This document shows, in pieces, positions 26,619 through 34,680 of a DNA stretch of 64,000 nt. The stretch is taken from the NCBI GenBank assembly GCA_036258175.1, contig DATAEE010000263.1:17583-81582 (forward strand), written 5' to 3'. Position 1 is the stretch's first letter. Each line of letters starts with the position of its first letter. Below the pieces are notes generated by a model. That model saw only the letters and a list, made by a program, of their open reading frames with translations, was not told the DNA's origin and did no database searches. The stretch comes from DATAEE01 sp036258175. GTDB lineage: Bacteria > Acidobacteriota > Vicinamibacteria > Vicinamibacterales > 2-12-FULL-66-21. Made by a program: the position numbers and the translations under genes.

Positions 26619-27518
26619 ATGATCGACGCCTATCTCACTCACCTGCGGTCTGTGCGTCGGCTGTCGCCAAATACAGTGGAGAGCTACGGGCGCGACCTGG
26701 GCGATCTCACCGCGTTTGCCGAGAGAAAGAAGACGACGCTCGACGCGCTCGGCAGGAGGGACCTCGAGGCGTTTGTTCGATCGTTGATGACGGCGGGCCG
26801 GTCGCCGCGATCCGTGGGCCGCGCGGTCGCGACCGTGCGCGGCTTTTACCGGTTCCTCGCGGCGTCGGGGCGCGTTGGCGCCGATCCGGCCGACGATCTT
26901 CGCGCGCCACGCGCCTGGCAAGCGCTTCCGAAGGCTATTGGCGTCGAAGACGTGGATCGACTCCTCGAGGCGCCGGATCCGTCGACGCCTCGTGGTTTAC
27001 GGGATCGCGCGCTCCTCGAGCTGCTGTATGCCACTGGGCTGCGCGTCTCCGAGCTCGTCGCGCTGCGGCCAGCGGATGTGAACCTCGAAGCGGGCTACCT
27101 GACCTGCACCGGGAAAGGCGAGAAGCAGAGGATGGTGCCGATTGGCCAGACGGCCGCAGCCTGGGTGGCGCGCTACATGCGCGAGGCGCGTCCCACGTTG
27201 TTGCATCAGTCCGGCTCGAAACGCCCGCGTAGAGACTCTGCGTGGCTGTTCGTCAACGCGCGCGGTGGAACGGGGCTGACGCGGGTCGGATTCTGGAAGA
27301 TACTCAAGGGCTACGGGCGGCAAGTGGGGCTGGCGCGCGGGCTCAGCCCGCATGTGCTGCGGCACTCGTTTGCCACGCATCTCCTGGAGCGCGGCGCGGA
27401 CCTGCGGGCGATCCAGATGATGCTGGGACACGCGGACCTCTCGACGACGCAGATATACACGCACGTGCTGGAGGCGCGGCTGCGCAACGTGTACGACAAG
27501 TTTCATCCGCGCGCCTAG
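26619..27518 (+). CDS. Tyrosine site-specific recombinase (XerC/XerD type)
   Basis: 299 residues, the usual Xer length. The N-terminal SAM-like domain (LTHLRSVRRLSPNTVESY...) and the C-terminal catalytic domain are complete: Arg in TGLRVSELVAL, Lys in the GKGEKQRMVPI hairpin, HVLRHSFATHLLERGADLR and the Tyr nucleophile in TTQIYTHV. It resolves chromosome dimers at dif in known bacteria; a dif-like site was not found. The start is ATG 26619, 33 nt after tldD with a G-rich repeat in between. Confidence 0.9.
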   Translation: MIDAYLTHLRSVRRLSPNTVESYGRDLGDLTAFAERKKTTLDALGRRDLEAFVRSLMTAGRSPRSVGRAVATVRGFYRFLAASGRVGADPADDLRAPRAWQALPKAIGVEDVDRLLEAPDPSTPRGLRDRALLELLYATGLRVSELVALRPADVNLEAGYLTCTGKGEKQRMVPIGQTAAAWVARYMREARPTLLHQSGSKRPRRDSAWLFVNARGGTGLTRVGFWKILKGYGRQVGLARGLSPHVLRHSFATHLLERGADLRAIQMMLGHADLSTTQIYTHVLEARLRNVYDKFHPRA

Positions 27519-27523
27519 CAACT

Positions 27524-27877
27524 ATGGCCCTGCAAATCAACGAGCGGACGACCGGCGACGTGACGATTCTCGATCTGAAGGGACGTGTCGTCCTTGGCGA
27601 GGGAGACGACCCGTTCCGTCAGCGGATCGAAGCACTCATCAAGCGAGGATCGCTGAAGATCATCCTCAATCTTCGCGAGGTTACCTACATCGACAGCGCG
27701 GGCGTCGGCGTGATGGTGGGGAGGCTCGTGGCCATGCGGAAGCTCGGCGGTGACATCCGCCTGATCAACCTCGTGCAGCGCAATCTCCGCGTGATGACGA
27801 TCACGAAGCTCGTCAGCGTCTTCGAAACGTTCGAATCGGAAGAGGAAGCGGTCCGGAGCTTCGACAAAACGAACTAG
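27524..27877 (+). CDS. STAS-domain protein (anti-sigma factor antagonist type)
   Basis: 117 residues from ATG 27524, 5 nt after the recombinase stop. The STAS fold is shown by VTILDLKGRVVLGEG, the LREVTYIDSAGVGVMV segment with the phosphorylatable Ser after Asp, and the following LVAMRKLGGDIRLINL. In known systems a kinase phosphorylates this Ser and a phosphatase resets it; neither partner is nearby. It may control a sigma factor or another signalling module. Confidence 0.85.
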   Translation: MALQINERTTGDVTILDLKGRVVLGEGDDPFRQRIEALIKRGSLKIILNLREVTYIDSAGVGVMVGRLVAMRKLGGDIRLINLVQRNLRVMTITKLVSVFETFESEEEAVRSFDKTN

Positions 27878-27889
27878 CGGCGGCGTGCG

Positions 27890-27919
27890 TTGACCGCGCG
27901 CCGTGGGCTTTGTTAGAGT
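27890..27919 (+). promoter_or_regulatory. Probable metK promoter
   Basis: TTGACC (27890-27895) is followed after 18 bp by TAGAGT (27914-27919). The metK ATG follows an AAGGAGCG ribosome-binding site. The 73-nt gap shows none of the features of a SAM riboswitch. Confidence 0.45.
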
Positions 27920-27950
27920 TAGCTGTTTGTCCGCCTTCAAGGAGCGCGCG

Positions 27951-29102
27951 ATGGGCCGTACCGGCCGCCACCTCTTTACTTCCGAGTCTGTCACCGAAGG
28001 GCATCCCGACAAGATCGCTGATCAGATTTCCGACGCCATTCTCGATGCCATTCTCGCGCAGGATCCGGTCGGCCGGGTCGCGTGCGAGACGCTCGTCACC
28101 ACCGGCCTCGCCATCGTTGCCGGAGAGATCACGACGAGCTGTTACGTCGACTTTCCTGAAATCGTCCGCGAGACAATCAAGGACGTCGGTTACACGCGCG
28201 CCAAGTACGGGTTCGACTACGAGACCTGCGCCGTGCTGTCATCGATTCACGGGCAGTCGCCGGATATCGCAATGGGCGTCGACCCGGGTGGCGCCGGCGA
28301 TCAGGGGCTGATGTTCGGGTACGCCTGCACCGAGACCGAGGAGCTGATGCCGCTCCCGATCATGCTCGCGCACAAACTGTGCCGCGGGCTGTCGTGCGCG
28401 CGGCGCGACGGCGTGCTCGATTACCTGAGACCCGACGGCAAGTCGCAGGTCACCGTCGAGTACGAGGGCGCGAAGCCGGTGCGCGTGGACGCCGTCGTCG
28501 TGTCGACGCAGCACAGCCCGACGGTGTCGAACGACGTGATGCGCGAGGACATCGTCGAGAAGATCGTCAGCCGCGTCGTCCCGCAGGAAATGATCGATCG
28601 CAACACGAAGTTCTACATCAATCCGACCGGCCGGTTCGTGATCGGGGGTCCGCAGGGAGACGCGGGCGTCACGGGCCGCAAGATCATCGTGGATACGTAC
28701 GGTGGCGCGGCGCCCCACGGGGGCGGCGCATTCTCCGGCAAGGATCCCACGAAGGTTGATCGCTCCGCCTGCTACATGGCGCGCTTCATCGCAAAGAATT
28801 GCGTCGCGGCCGGGCTGGCCGATCGCGTCCTCGTGCAGCTCGCCTATGCGATCGGTGTGGCCGAACCGGTCTCCGTGCTCGTGGACAGCTACGGTACCGG
28901 CCGCGTGAGTGACGACAAAATGAGCGACCTCGTGCGCTCACACTTCAAGCTGACACCCCGCGGGATCATGGAAACACTCGATCTGCGGCGGCCCATCTAC
29001 AAGAAAACCGCAGCGTTCGGGCACTTCGGCCGCACCGAGCCGGAGTTTACGTGGGAGCGTACCGACAAGGCGAACGCCCTCCGCGCCGACGCCGGGCTCT
29101 AA
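27951..29102 (+). CDS. metK: S-adenosylmethionine synthetase
   Basis: 383 residues from ATG 27951 with a strong AAGGAG 7 nt upstream. Motifs are intact: TSESVTEGHPDKIADQISDA, GAGDQGLMFGYA (methionine/ATP binding), GPQGDAGVTGRKIIVDTYGG and GGGAFSGKDPTKVDRS. It makes SAM from ATP and methionine, needed here by MiaB among others. The end overlaps the following PHP gene by 52 nt. Confidence 0.97.
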   Translation: MGRTGRHLFTSESVTEGHPDKIADQISDAILDAILAQDPVGRVACETLVTTGLAIVAGEITTSCYVDFPEIVRETIKDVGYTRAKYGFDYETCAVLSSIHGQSPDIAMGVDPGGAGDQGLMFGYACTETEELMPLPIMLAHKLCRGLSCARRDGVLDYLRPDGKSQVTVEYEGAKPVRVDAVVVSTQHSPTVSNDVMREDIVEKIVSRVVPQEMIDRNTKFYINPTGRFVIGGPQGDAGVTGRKIIVDTYGGAAPHGGGAFSGKDPTKVDRSACYMARFIAKNCVAAGLADRVLVQLAYAIGVAEPVSVLVDSYGTGRVSDDKMSDLVRSHFKLTPRGIMETLDLRRPIYKKTAAFGHFGRTEPEFTWERTDKANALRADAGL

Positions 29103-30760
29103 TTCGTTTCGGGATCGGAGGACTCGCCGCGGCAGCGGCGGTTCTCCTCCTTCTTCCTCCAGCGCGGATCGCGCTTCCCGCCGATGCCCGTGATCCCCGC
29201 GCTGCGGCCGGCGCGCTGCATCTGCACACGACCCGCTCGGATGGCGGCGGCAGCCCAGAGGCGGTCGCCGCCGCCGCGTCGCTTGCCGGTCTGAACTTCA
29301 TCATCCTCACCGACCACGGCGACGGGACGCGCATCCCTGATCGTCCCGCATGGCGGTCCGGCGTGCTCGTGCTCGACGGCGTCGAGATCAGCACGACGCA
29401 CGGGCACCTGATCGGCATCGGGATGCGCGCGTCCGTGTATCCGCTCGGTGGAGACGCACGTGACGTCCTGGAAGACCTCGGGCGGCTGGGGGGCATCGCC
29501 ATCGTTGCCCACCCGGCGTCTCCGAAGGCTGATCTGGCGTGGACGGATTGGGAGGCGCGCTTCGATGGCGCCGAGTGGCTCAGCGCAGACTCCGAATGGC
29601 GCGACGAATCATGGGCAACGCTGGCACGTGGCGCGCTGACGTTCTTCGTCAGACCGACAGAATCGCTCGCGCGCATCTTTGATCGGCCCGACGCGCTGCT
29701 CGCGCGGCTCGACGCGCGCGCGGCCGACGATCCCGTCCTGCTCGTGGCGGGCACCGACGCCCACGGTGGCATCGGTGGGGAAGGCAAACGCCGCCTGCCT
29801 TTTCCGTCATATGCGAGCACTCTCCGAGCCCTGTCGGTACGGCTGAGCCTTCGCGCCGCGCTTGCGGGCGACGCGGATAAAGACGCATCGCTCGTGCTCG
29901 AAGCGCTTCGCACGCGCCGGGCGTACACGTCAATCGACGCGCTGGCCGGTCCCCCTCGGCTGAACTTTACCGCCGAGGCCGGAGCCCGTGTGGAGATGGG
30001 CGGGCGCTTGCCACCCGGCAGGCCAGTCACGCTCCGCGTTCGCGCGAACGGCCCATCGGGATCGACGATCGTGCTGTTGCGAGATGGACAGGCGATTGCG
30101 CGAGCGCCCGTGCCGTCGCTCGAGCACGTGAGCGACGGCGCGCTGGGCGCGTACCGAGTGGAAGTGTACGTACCGGGCGCCCCTGGCCATCCGGCCGTGC
30201 CGTGGATCTTGAGCAATGCGATCACGGTTGGCGGGCAGAAGGATCCACCGGCGACCGAAGAGCCCCGGGTCAGTCCGCGGATCGTGCTGTTCGAACCGGG
30301 TGATCGGTCGCGATGGATGGCAGAACGGGATCCCACCTCGCATGCGGCGATCTCGACGGCGGGTGGGGAAGGGCCGCTCGAGTTGAATTACACGCTCGGC
30401 CTTGATGAGGGCGCCAGCCCGTTCGCGGCGGCAGTGCGTGAGCTGCCGTATGGCCTGGCCGAGTGTCAAACCCTCGTGTTATCGCTGAGCGGCTCGCGCG
30501 ACATGCGCGTATCAGTGCAGGCACGAGAGCCGGGTGGCGAACGGCCGGCGGAAGGAAGGCGGTGGCGACGGTCTGTTTTCGTTCCGGCCGACGGGCGAAC
30601 GATCGTCGTGCCCCTTGCGTCGCTCGCTCCCGTGGAAGGGGCCGGGAGCCCGCACGCCGATCCCGCCGCTCTGCGCTCGCTGTTGTTCGTCGTCGATACC
30701 GTCAACACGAAGGCGGGGGACCGAGGCGTGCTGAGGATCCATCGCGCCGGCTGTCTGTGA
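29051..30760 (+). CDS. Exported/membrane-anchored PHP-domain metal-dependent phosphoesterase
   Basis: 569 residues if GTG 29051 is used. This start overlaps metK by 52 nt but no better start is visible before the hydrophobic span (LIRFGIGGLAAAAAVLLLLPP, about residues 17-37). The PHP catalytic segments are clear: LHLHTTRSDGG, ILTDHGDGT, the AHPASP motif and GTDAHGG. After the PHP domain (to about residue 300) follow roughly 270 residues of probable beta-sandwich domains. The substrate is unknown. The true start might lie at a non-standard codon downstream. Confidence 0.75.
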   Translation: MGAYRQGERPPRRRRALIRFGIGGLAAAAAVLLLLPPARIALPADARDPRAAAGALHLHTTRSDGGGSPEAVAAAASLAGLNFIILTDHGDGTRIPDRPAWRSGVLVLDGVEISTTHGHLIGIGMRASVYPLGGDARDVLEDLGRLGGIAIVAHPASPKADLAWTDWEARFDGAEWLSADSEWRDESWATLARGALTFFVRPTESLARIFDRPDALLARLDARAADDPVLLVAGTDAHGGIGGEGKRRLPFPSYASTLRALSVRLSLRAALAGDADKDASLVLEALRTRRAYTSIDALAGPPRLNFTAEAGARVEMGGRLPPGRPVTLRVRANGPSGSTIVLLRDGQAIARAPVPSLEHVSDGALGAYRVEVYVPGAPGHPAVPWILSNAITVGGQKDPPATEEPRVSPRIVLFEPGDRSRWMAERDPTSHAAISTAGGEGPLELNYTLGLDEGASPFAAAVRELPYGLAECQTLVLSLSGSRDMRVSVQAREPGGERPAEGRRWRRSVFVPADGRTIVVPLASLAPVEGAGSPHADPAALRSLLFVVDTVNTKAGDRGVLRIHRAGCL

Positions 30761-30766
30761 CTGTGT

Positions 30767-30786
30767 TATAGTGCACTAGTACACTA
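30767..30786 (+). promoter_or_regulatory. GntR/YtrA-type operator overlapping the -10 box
   Basis: An 18-bp near-palindrome (TAGTGCACTAGTACACTA, 30769-30786) has a single mismatched pair and overlaps a TATAGT -10 hexamer (30767-30772). It begins nearly 50 nt before the regulator start codon. YtrA-type GntR repressors bind GTGTA-N-TACAC-like sites, so autoregulation is likely. Confidence 0.65.
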
Positions 30787-30814
30787 GTTCTCTCGCTCTC
30801 GATCGGACGGAGAC

Positions 30815-31201
30815 GTGTTCGAGCTGAACCACGACGACCCACGGCCCATCTACCGTCAAATTGCCGACGAGGTGCAACGTACTATCGTGGTCGGAATCCT
30901 GAAGCCGGACGACTCGTTGCCAGCCGTTCGACAGCTCGCCGCGACGCTCAAGGTGAACCCGAACACGATTCAGCACGCGTATCAACAGCTCGAACGCGAG
31001 GGAGTGGTTTACGTTCGGCGGGGGAGAGGTACTTTCGTCGCCGCTGGACCTGCTTCATCGTCCACGCAGGATAGGCGGCGCCGGTCGCTTCTTGCCCGCC
31101 TGGTGGCGCAGCGTGCGCTGCGCGACGCGTTCCGACACGGCCTCGTCGCTTCTGAGCTCATTGCAGCCATCCGGGATCTCGCGCCTGCAACGGAGAGCTA
31201 A
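30815..31201 (+). CDS. GntR-family regulator, YtrA subfamily
   Basis: 128 residues from GTG 30815 (after GGACGGAGAC). The winged helix-turn-helix is standard for GntR (PIYRQIADEVQRTIVVGIL, DSLPAVRQLAATLKVNPNTI, YQQLEREGVVYVRRGRGTFV). The short C-terminal part of about 50 residues is the YtrA type. Such regulators usually control ABC transporters next to them, but none follows: the next gene converges with overlapping stop codons. An operator-like palindrome lies upstream, so it may mainly control itself or act elsewhere. Confidence 0.9.
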   Translation: MFELNHDDPRPIYRQIADEVQRTIVVGILKPDDSLPAVRQLAATLKVNPNTIQHAYQQLEREGVVYVRRGRGTFVAAGPASSSTQDRRRRSLLARLVAQRALRDAFRHGLVASELIAAIRDLAPATES

Positions 31202-33537
31202 GTGCGGACGACGAGCAGCAAGTAGGCGGCTCCTCCCCCGAACAGTAGGTTCGGTCCCCATGCGGCAAGCATCGGTGGAAGCAGCCCTGCACTGCCCACC
31301 GCGCCGAATGCGCTCATGAGCATCCAGTAGCCGATCGCGAGCGCAATTCCGAGCCCGATACCGTACACGGCGCCGCTTCGTCCGGTCGTTGCAGCGAACG
31401 GTATCGCGATGAGCGTCATGACGACCGTGACAAAGGGGAAGGCGATCTTCCGCGCGAGAGCCACCTCCATTGGCACGGCGTTCAGGCCGCTCGCCCGCAG
31501 CTCGGAGACGAACGTGCGCAGCTCGGAAGCGGTCATGAACCGCTCGTCGGGCCGCTCGGTCTCGAAATGCTCCGGCGGCTCGATAGCGATCAAGCGCTTC
31601 TCGAATCGCTCCCACGTCGGAGGTGCATCGGCGCGAGGGAACGTCGCGACCCAGCCGTCCTGACCCACCCAGCCTCCCTGTCTCGGTCTGTAGGAGGCGC
31701 GGCCGGTAAACGTGTGCCGTGCCAGCCGCCAGGCGTCCGGAGCGAATTCGTAGACGGAGAGCTGCGACAGCTCGTCGCGCTCCGCATCGAAGAAGGCGTA
31801 GTGATAGAGCGCGCCCTCGCGCCCGGCCAGCCATCGGCGGGTGAGCAGGTTGAACGTGCGCGGCGCGCGCCCGCGGATCTCATCGTTGAGCGCCTCGGCC
31901 CTGCGGTTCGCGCGCGCGAGGAGGTTTTCCTCGAGCAGGAACAGCGTCGCACTCGCCACCATCGCGACGAGCAGCAGGGGAGCGGCCGCCCGGTACAGGC
32001 TGATTCCGCACGCCTTCATCACGGTCAGCTCACTTGTCCGGGCGAGAATCCCAACCACGACGAGCGAGGCCACGAGGATCGAAAGCGGAATGACGAAGTA
32101 GATGAACTGTGGGGAGGCGTACCAGAAATACTCGAGCAGCATTCCGGGGGTCGCCTGACCCTTGAAGAGCTTGTCTGACAGGTCGACGAAGGTCGCGATG
32201 TAGAAGAGACCAAGCAGTCCGGCAAACGCCAGCGCCATGATGCGGATCGCGAGAGTGCTGATGTAGCGGTCGAGGACGGTCAGCCGCGGATACCAGAAGC
32301 GGGGGAACCGGACCACGAGGACGATCCGATCGCCCCCGCCGGCGACCGGCGTAGCCGACCGGGACGCGGGCGCTGGCGACTCCGTTCGACGCCACCGAGC
32401 GAAGCGGGGCAGTCGTATGCTTGGAATCGGAAACCTTCCCTCCGCCCAACGCGCGCGCCAAATGAGCGCACCCACTGCGACCGGCGCCAGAACCAGGTTG
32501 GGCATCCAGCGAGCGAGCACCGCGGGCATCAGATGACCCTTGGTCAGCCCCTCGGCGAGATACATCACGATGTAGTACACGAACACCACGCCGAGGCCGA
32601 TCGCGAAGCCCGCCAGCCTGCCGTCGCGGCGCGCCGTCACACCTAGGGCGAGACCCAGCAGACCGAAGACCAGGCAGGCGGCCGGGATCGAGAACTTCTG
32701 CTGGATGAACATGATTTCGTTGTGCGGGGATAGCCCCTGTGATTCTTTGAGCAGTCGCTGCGCCTGCAGCTCTGGGATCGTCAGCTCGCTGATGCCTTTT
32801 GGCGGCCCAGCGGCCGGAAACACCGTATTCGGGTCCAGGCCGAGGATCAGTGGATCCTTCCGGAAGGCGTACAGGTCGTACTCGCCGGGCGACTTGCCCG
32901 GACTGTACCGAATGCCGTCCGCGAGCACGAGGTCCACGCGTCGTGCGGCTCGATCGAGGACCAGTCGGCCTCGCTCGGCTAAGAAGATGACCGGCCGGGC
33001 GTCGGAGGTGTCGGCCAGAAACACCTTCCGCCAGCCGGCTGACGCCTCTTCCTGCACGAACAACACGCGTCCGGGAAACTCTTCGAAGAAGACCCTAGGC
33101 CGCACATCGTGCTCGGCCTTGGCCGCGATGATGTCGTAGGTGATTTCCCGGAAGGTCTGGTTCGCGTCCGGGATCGCGTAGATGAGCACCCAGAGCGTGG
33201 CGACGAAGGCGGCGGTCGACAGGATCACGACCGGCCGGAGAAGCCGGTACAGGCTGACTCCGCACGCGAGCATGGCCACCGTTTCCCGGTCACTCGACAG
33301 GCGGCCGAGCCCGACGAGGAGGCCAACGAGGAGGGCGACGGGGATCGCTATCCCGAGCCCTGACGGGAGCAGCGTCAGCAGGATTCTCCCGACTGTCGGC
33401 CAGGGGACGCCCTTCGCGATCAGGCGCTCGGCGTGCTCCATGATCGGCGGGATCTCAAGGATGAAGGTGAAGATCACCAGCGCGAGCAGGAACGGCGGGA
33501 TGACCTGCCGGATGACGTACCGGTCGAGCGTGCCCAC
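31198..33537 (-). CDS. LPS export permease LptF-LptG fusion
   Basis: 779 residues, twice the usual YjgP/YjgQ length. The N-terminal half (about 1-370) has the LptF plan: MGTLDRYVIRQVIPPFLLAL, four to six spans around a periplasmic jelly-roll. After a linker (about 375-415) a second unit begins with LTVLDRYISTLAIRIMALAF and runs to the end with another six-span permease. LptF and LptG form the heterodimeric membrane part of the LptB2FG complex, so this single chain should supply both. lptB and a fused lptC-lptA occur elsewhere in the window. The GTG start is preceded at 6 nt by TATAAT and there is no ribosome-binding site. The stop overlaps the stop of the convergent regulator gene by three bases. 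Confidence 0.88.
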   Translation of the reverse strand: MGTLDRYVIRQVIPPFLLALVIFTFILEIPPIMEHAERLIAKGVPWPTVGRILLTLLPSGLGIAIPVALLVGLLVGLGRLSSDRETVAMLACGVSLYRLLRPVVILSTAAFVATLWVLIYAIPDANQTFREITYDIIAAKAEHDVRPRVFFEEFPGRVLFVQEEASAGWRKVFLADTSDARPVIFLAERGRLVLDRAARRVDLVLADGIRYSPGKSPGEYDLYAFRKDPLILGLDPNTVFPAAGPPKGISELTIPELQAQRLLKESQGLSPHNEIMFIQQKFSIPAACLVFGLLGLALGVTARRDGRLAGFAIGLGVVFVYYIVMYLAEGLTKGHLMPAVLARWMPNLVLAPVAVGALIWRARWAEGRFPIPSIRLPRFARWRRTESPAPASRSATPVAGGGDRIVLVVRFPRFWYPRLTVLDRYISTLAIRIMALAFAGLLGLFYIATFVDLSDKLFKGQATPGMLLEYFWYASPQFIYFVIPLSILVASLVVVGILARTSELTVMKACGISLYRAAAPLLLVAMVASATLFLLEENLLARANRRAEALNDEIRGRAPRTFNLLTRRWLAGREGALYHYAFFDAERDELSQLSVYEFAPDAWRLARHTFTGRASYRPRQGGWVGQDGWVATFPRADAPPTWERFEKRLIAIEPPEHFETERPDERFMTASELRTFVSELRASGLNAVPMEVALARKIAFPFVTVVMTLIAIPFAATTGRSGAVYGIGLGIALAIGYWMLMSAFGAVGSAGLLPPMLAAWGPNLLFGGGAAYLLLVVRT

Positions 33538-33543
33538 GAGAGG

Positions 33544-33549
33544 ATTATA
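33544..33549 (-). promoter_or_regulatory. -10 box TATAAT six bases before the lptFG start
   Basis: A perfect TATAAT on the minus strand ends 6 nt before the GTG start codon. No -35 match is seen at 16-18 bp. Transcription from it would begin at or next to the start codon, giving a leaderless mRNA. Confidence 0.5.
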
Positions 33550-33560
33550 GGGGTGCAGGA

Positions 33561-33569
33561 TTATCCACA
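33561..33569 (+). promoter_or_regulatory. DnaA box consensus TTATCCACA
   Basis: An exact match to the DnaA box 9-mer, located upstream of the lptFG -10 box where a -35 region would be expected. Only one copy was seen in this gap, so it does not make an origin by itself. Confidence 0.4.
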
Positions 33570-33858
33570 GACCGCCAACAGCCCTGTTTTCCGTGCAACT
33601 GCGCCTGGGTCTGATAATGAGTGTTATGTTAACTAATTCGGGAAATCGAACCCGGAGTTCAAGGCGTCGCGTTCGTGAGCGCCAAATGCCAGGAGGTCGG
33701 CAGGTCTCGGTTCTCCGATACTGAGCACTGAAACTGACTCCCCAGTCGCTTGCCTTCGCCCGCGCGTCCGTTACGAGTGCTGAACCTGGAGCTAGTGGGA
33801 CCGCCGGAGCTCCGGACTCCCAGCGAACCCGGACTTCTGGCGCTGTGCGTCGGAGAGG

Positions 33859-34680
33859 TTAGTTCTGACTTCGAAGTTCTTTGATGATCGCCTGGAGCGC
33901 TTCGATGATCTCGTCCCGCTCGACGCGGGACTTGGTGAAGCTCAGACGGAGGCTGAAGGCCTTGGTCGGTGGCCGGTAGGCGTAGACGAAGGCTTTCGGG
34001 CGGCCAGCCTTCGGCTTGGCGGTTTCTTTGCGCAACGCCTCGCGCGTCGTGCCGCCCTCTCGAGAGATCTTTTCGACGAGGGCCGTCATTTTCTTCGGGT
34101 CTGTTTGCCGAACTACCTGCAAAAGCAATGACTTAGAGGAAATGTCGGCCAGCCGACAAAGGTTCTTCACGTCTTCCGGCATTTCCTGCAGCGCGAGCGA
34201 CTCGGTAATCGACGTCCTCGACTTCCCCAGCTTCCGCGCCAGGTCCTCATGCGTGTAGCGGCACCGCTCGGCCAGCGCCGCCAGCGCCTCGGACTCTTCG
34301 AACGGCGTCAGGTCCTTTCTCTGAAGGTTCTCGACGAGCGCAATCTCGATGACCTCGGAGTCGTCCAGGTCTCGGATGACAACGGGGAGGTCGCGGATTC
34401 CGACCTGCACCGCCGCCTGGTAGCGCCGCTCCCCCGCCACAATCTGAAACCGGCTGCCGCGCTGCCGGACGATGAGCGGTTCGATGACGCCCTTCTCGAC
34501 GATCGAGGCCATCAGCTCCGAGAGGTCTCCCATGACCTGCCGCGGCTGGTTGGGATTGGGATCGATCTGGTCAATCGGCACGATCCGCCCGACCGGGGAC
34601 CCGGCCGAACTCGCGAGCGCCTCAACGTAATGCTCGTCGTGCCGCATCCGCACCGTGGCGGGTAGTCCGCGTTTAGACAC
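33859..34680 (-). CDS. parB: Chromosome partitioning protein ParB
   Basis: 273 residues from GTG 34680; this start overlaps the end of parA by 8 nt (GTGTCTAA) and gives the usual short basic N-terminus. The ParB/Srx CTP-binding domain has IDPNPNQPRQV, the central GERRYQAA box and ENLQRKDLTPFEESEAL, followed by the helix-turn-helix (YTHEDLARKLGKSRTSITESLAL). The C-terminal dimerisation part is basic. It binds parS and loads SMC in known systems. No parS-like palindrome was recognised in the window. Confidence 0.93.
   Translation of the reverse strand: MSKRGLPATVRMRHDEHYVEALASSAGSPVGRIVPIDQIDPNPNQPRQVMGDLSELMASIVEKGVIEPLIVRQRGSRFQIVAGERRYQAAVQVGIRDLPVVIRDLDDSEVIEIALVENLQRKDLTPFEESEALAALAERCRYTHEDLARKLGKSRTSITESLALQEMPEDVKNLCRLADISSKSLLLQVVRQTDPKKMTALVEKISREGGTTREALRKETAKPKAGRPKAFVYAYRPPTKAFSLRLSFTKSRVERDEIIEALQAIIKELRSQN

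Larger units (their letters stand above)
33538..33858. other. 321-bp non-coding gap between parB and lptFG
   Basis: This is the only stretch above 300 bases without a gene. It holds a TATAAT -10 box (33544-33549, minus strand), an exact DnaA-box 9-mer and an AT-rich patch (33611-33640). The rest, toward parB, is mixed-composition sequence with short imperfect palindromes (for example CCGCCGGAGCTCCGG near 33811). No tRNA, small protein or riboswitch could be supported. An uncharacterised small RNA or degraded gene remains possible. Confidence 0.5.

Noticed and set aside
27878..27950. SAM riboswitch ahead of metK
   Set aside because: The 73-nt gap has no P1-P4-like helices; only a promoter and a ribosome-binding site are seen.
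29051..29102. Frameshift joining MetK and the PHP protein
   Set aside because: MetK ends at the usual place, and the PHP protein has its own GTG and membrane span; this is an ordinary gene overlap.
33561..33569. Chromosome origin at the parB-lptFG gap
   Set aside because: Only one DnaA box was found, without a box cluster or the usual origin neighbours; kept only as a low-interest finding.
33640..33665. tRNA T-arm-like sequence (GGGTTCGATTTCCCG on the minus strand)
   Set aside because: The stem contains a mismatch and no acceptor, D or anticodon arm can be drawn around it, so no tRNA is reported.
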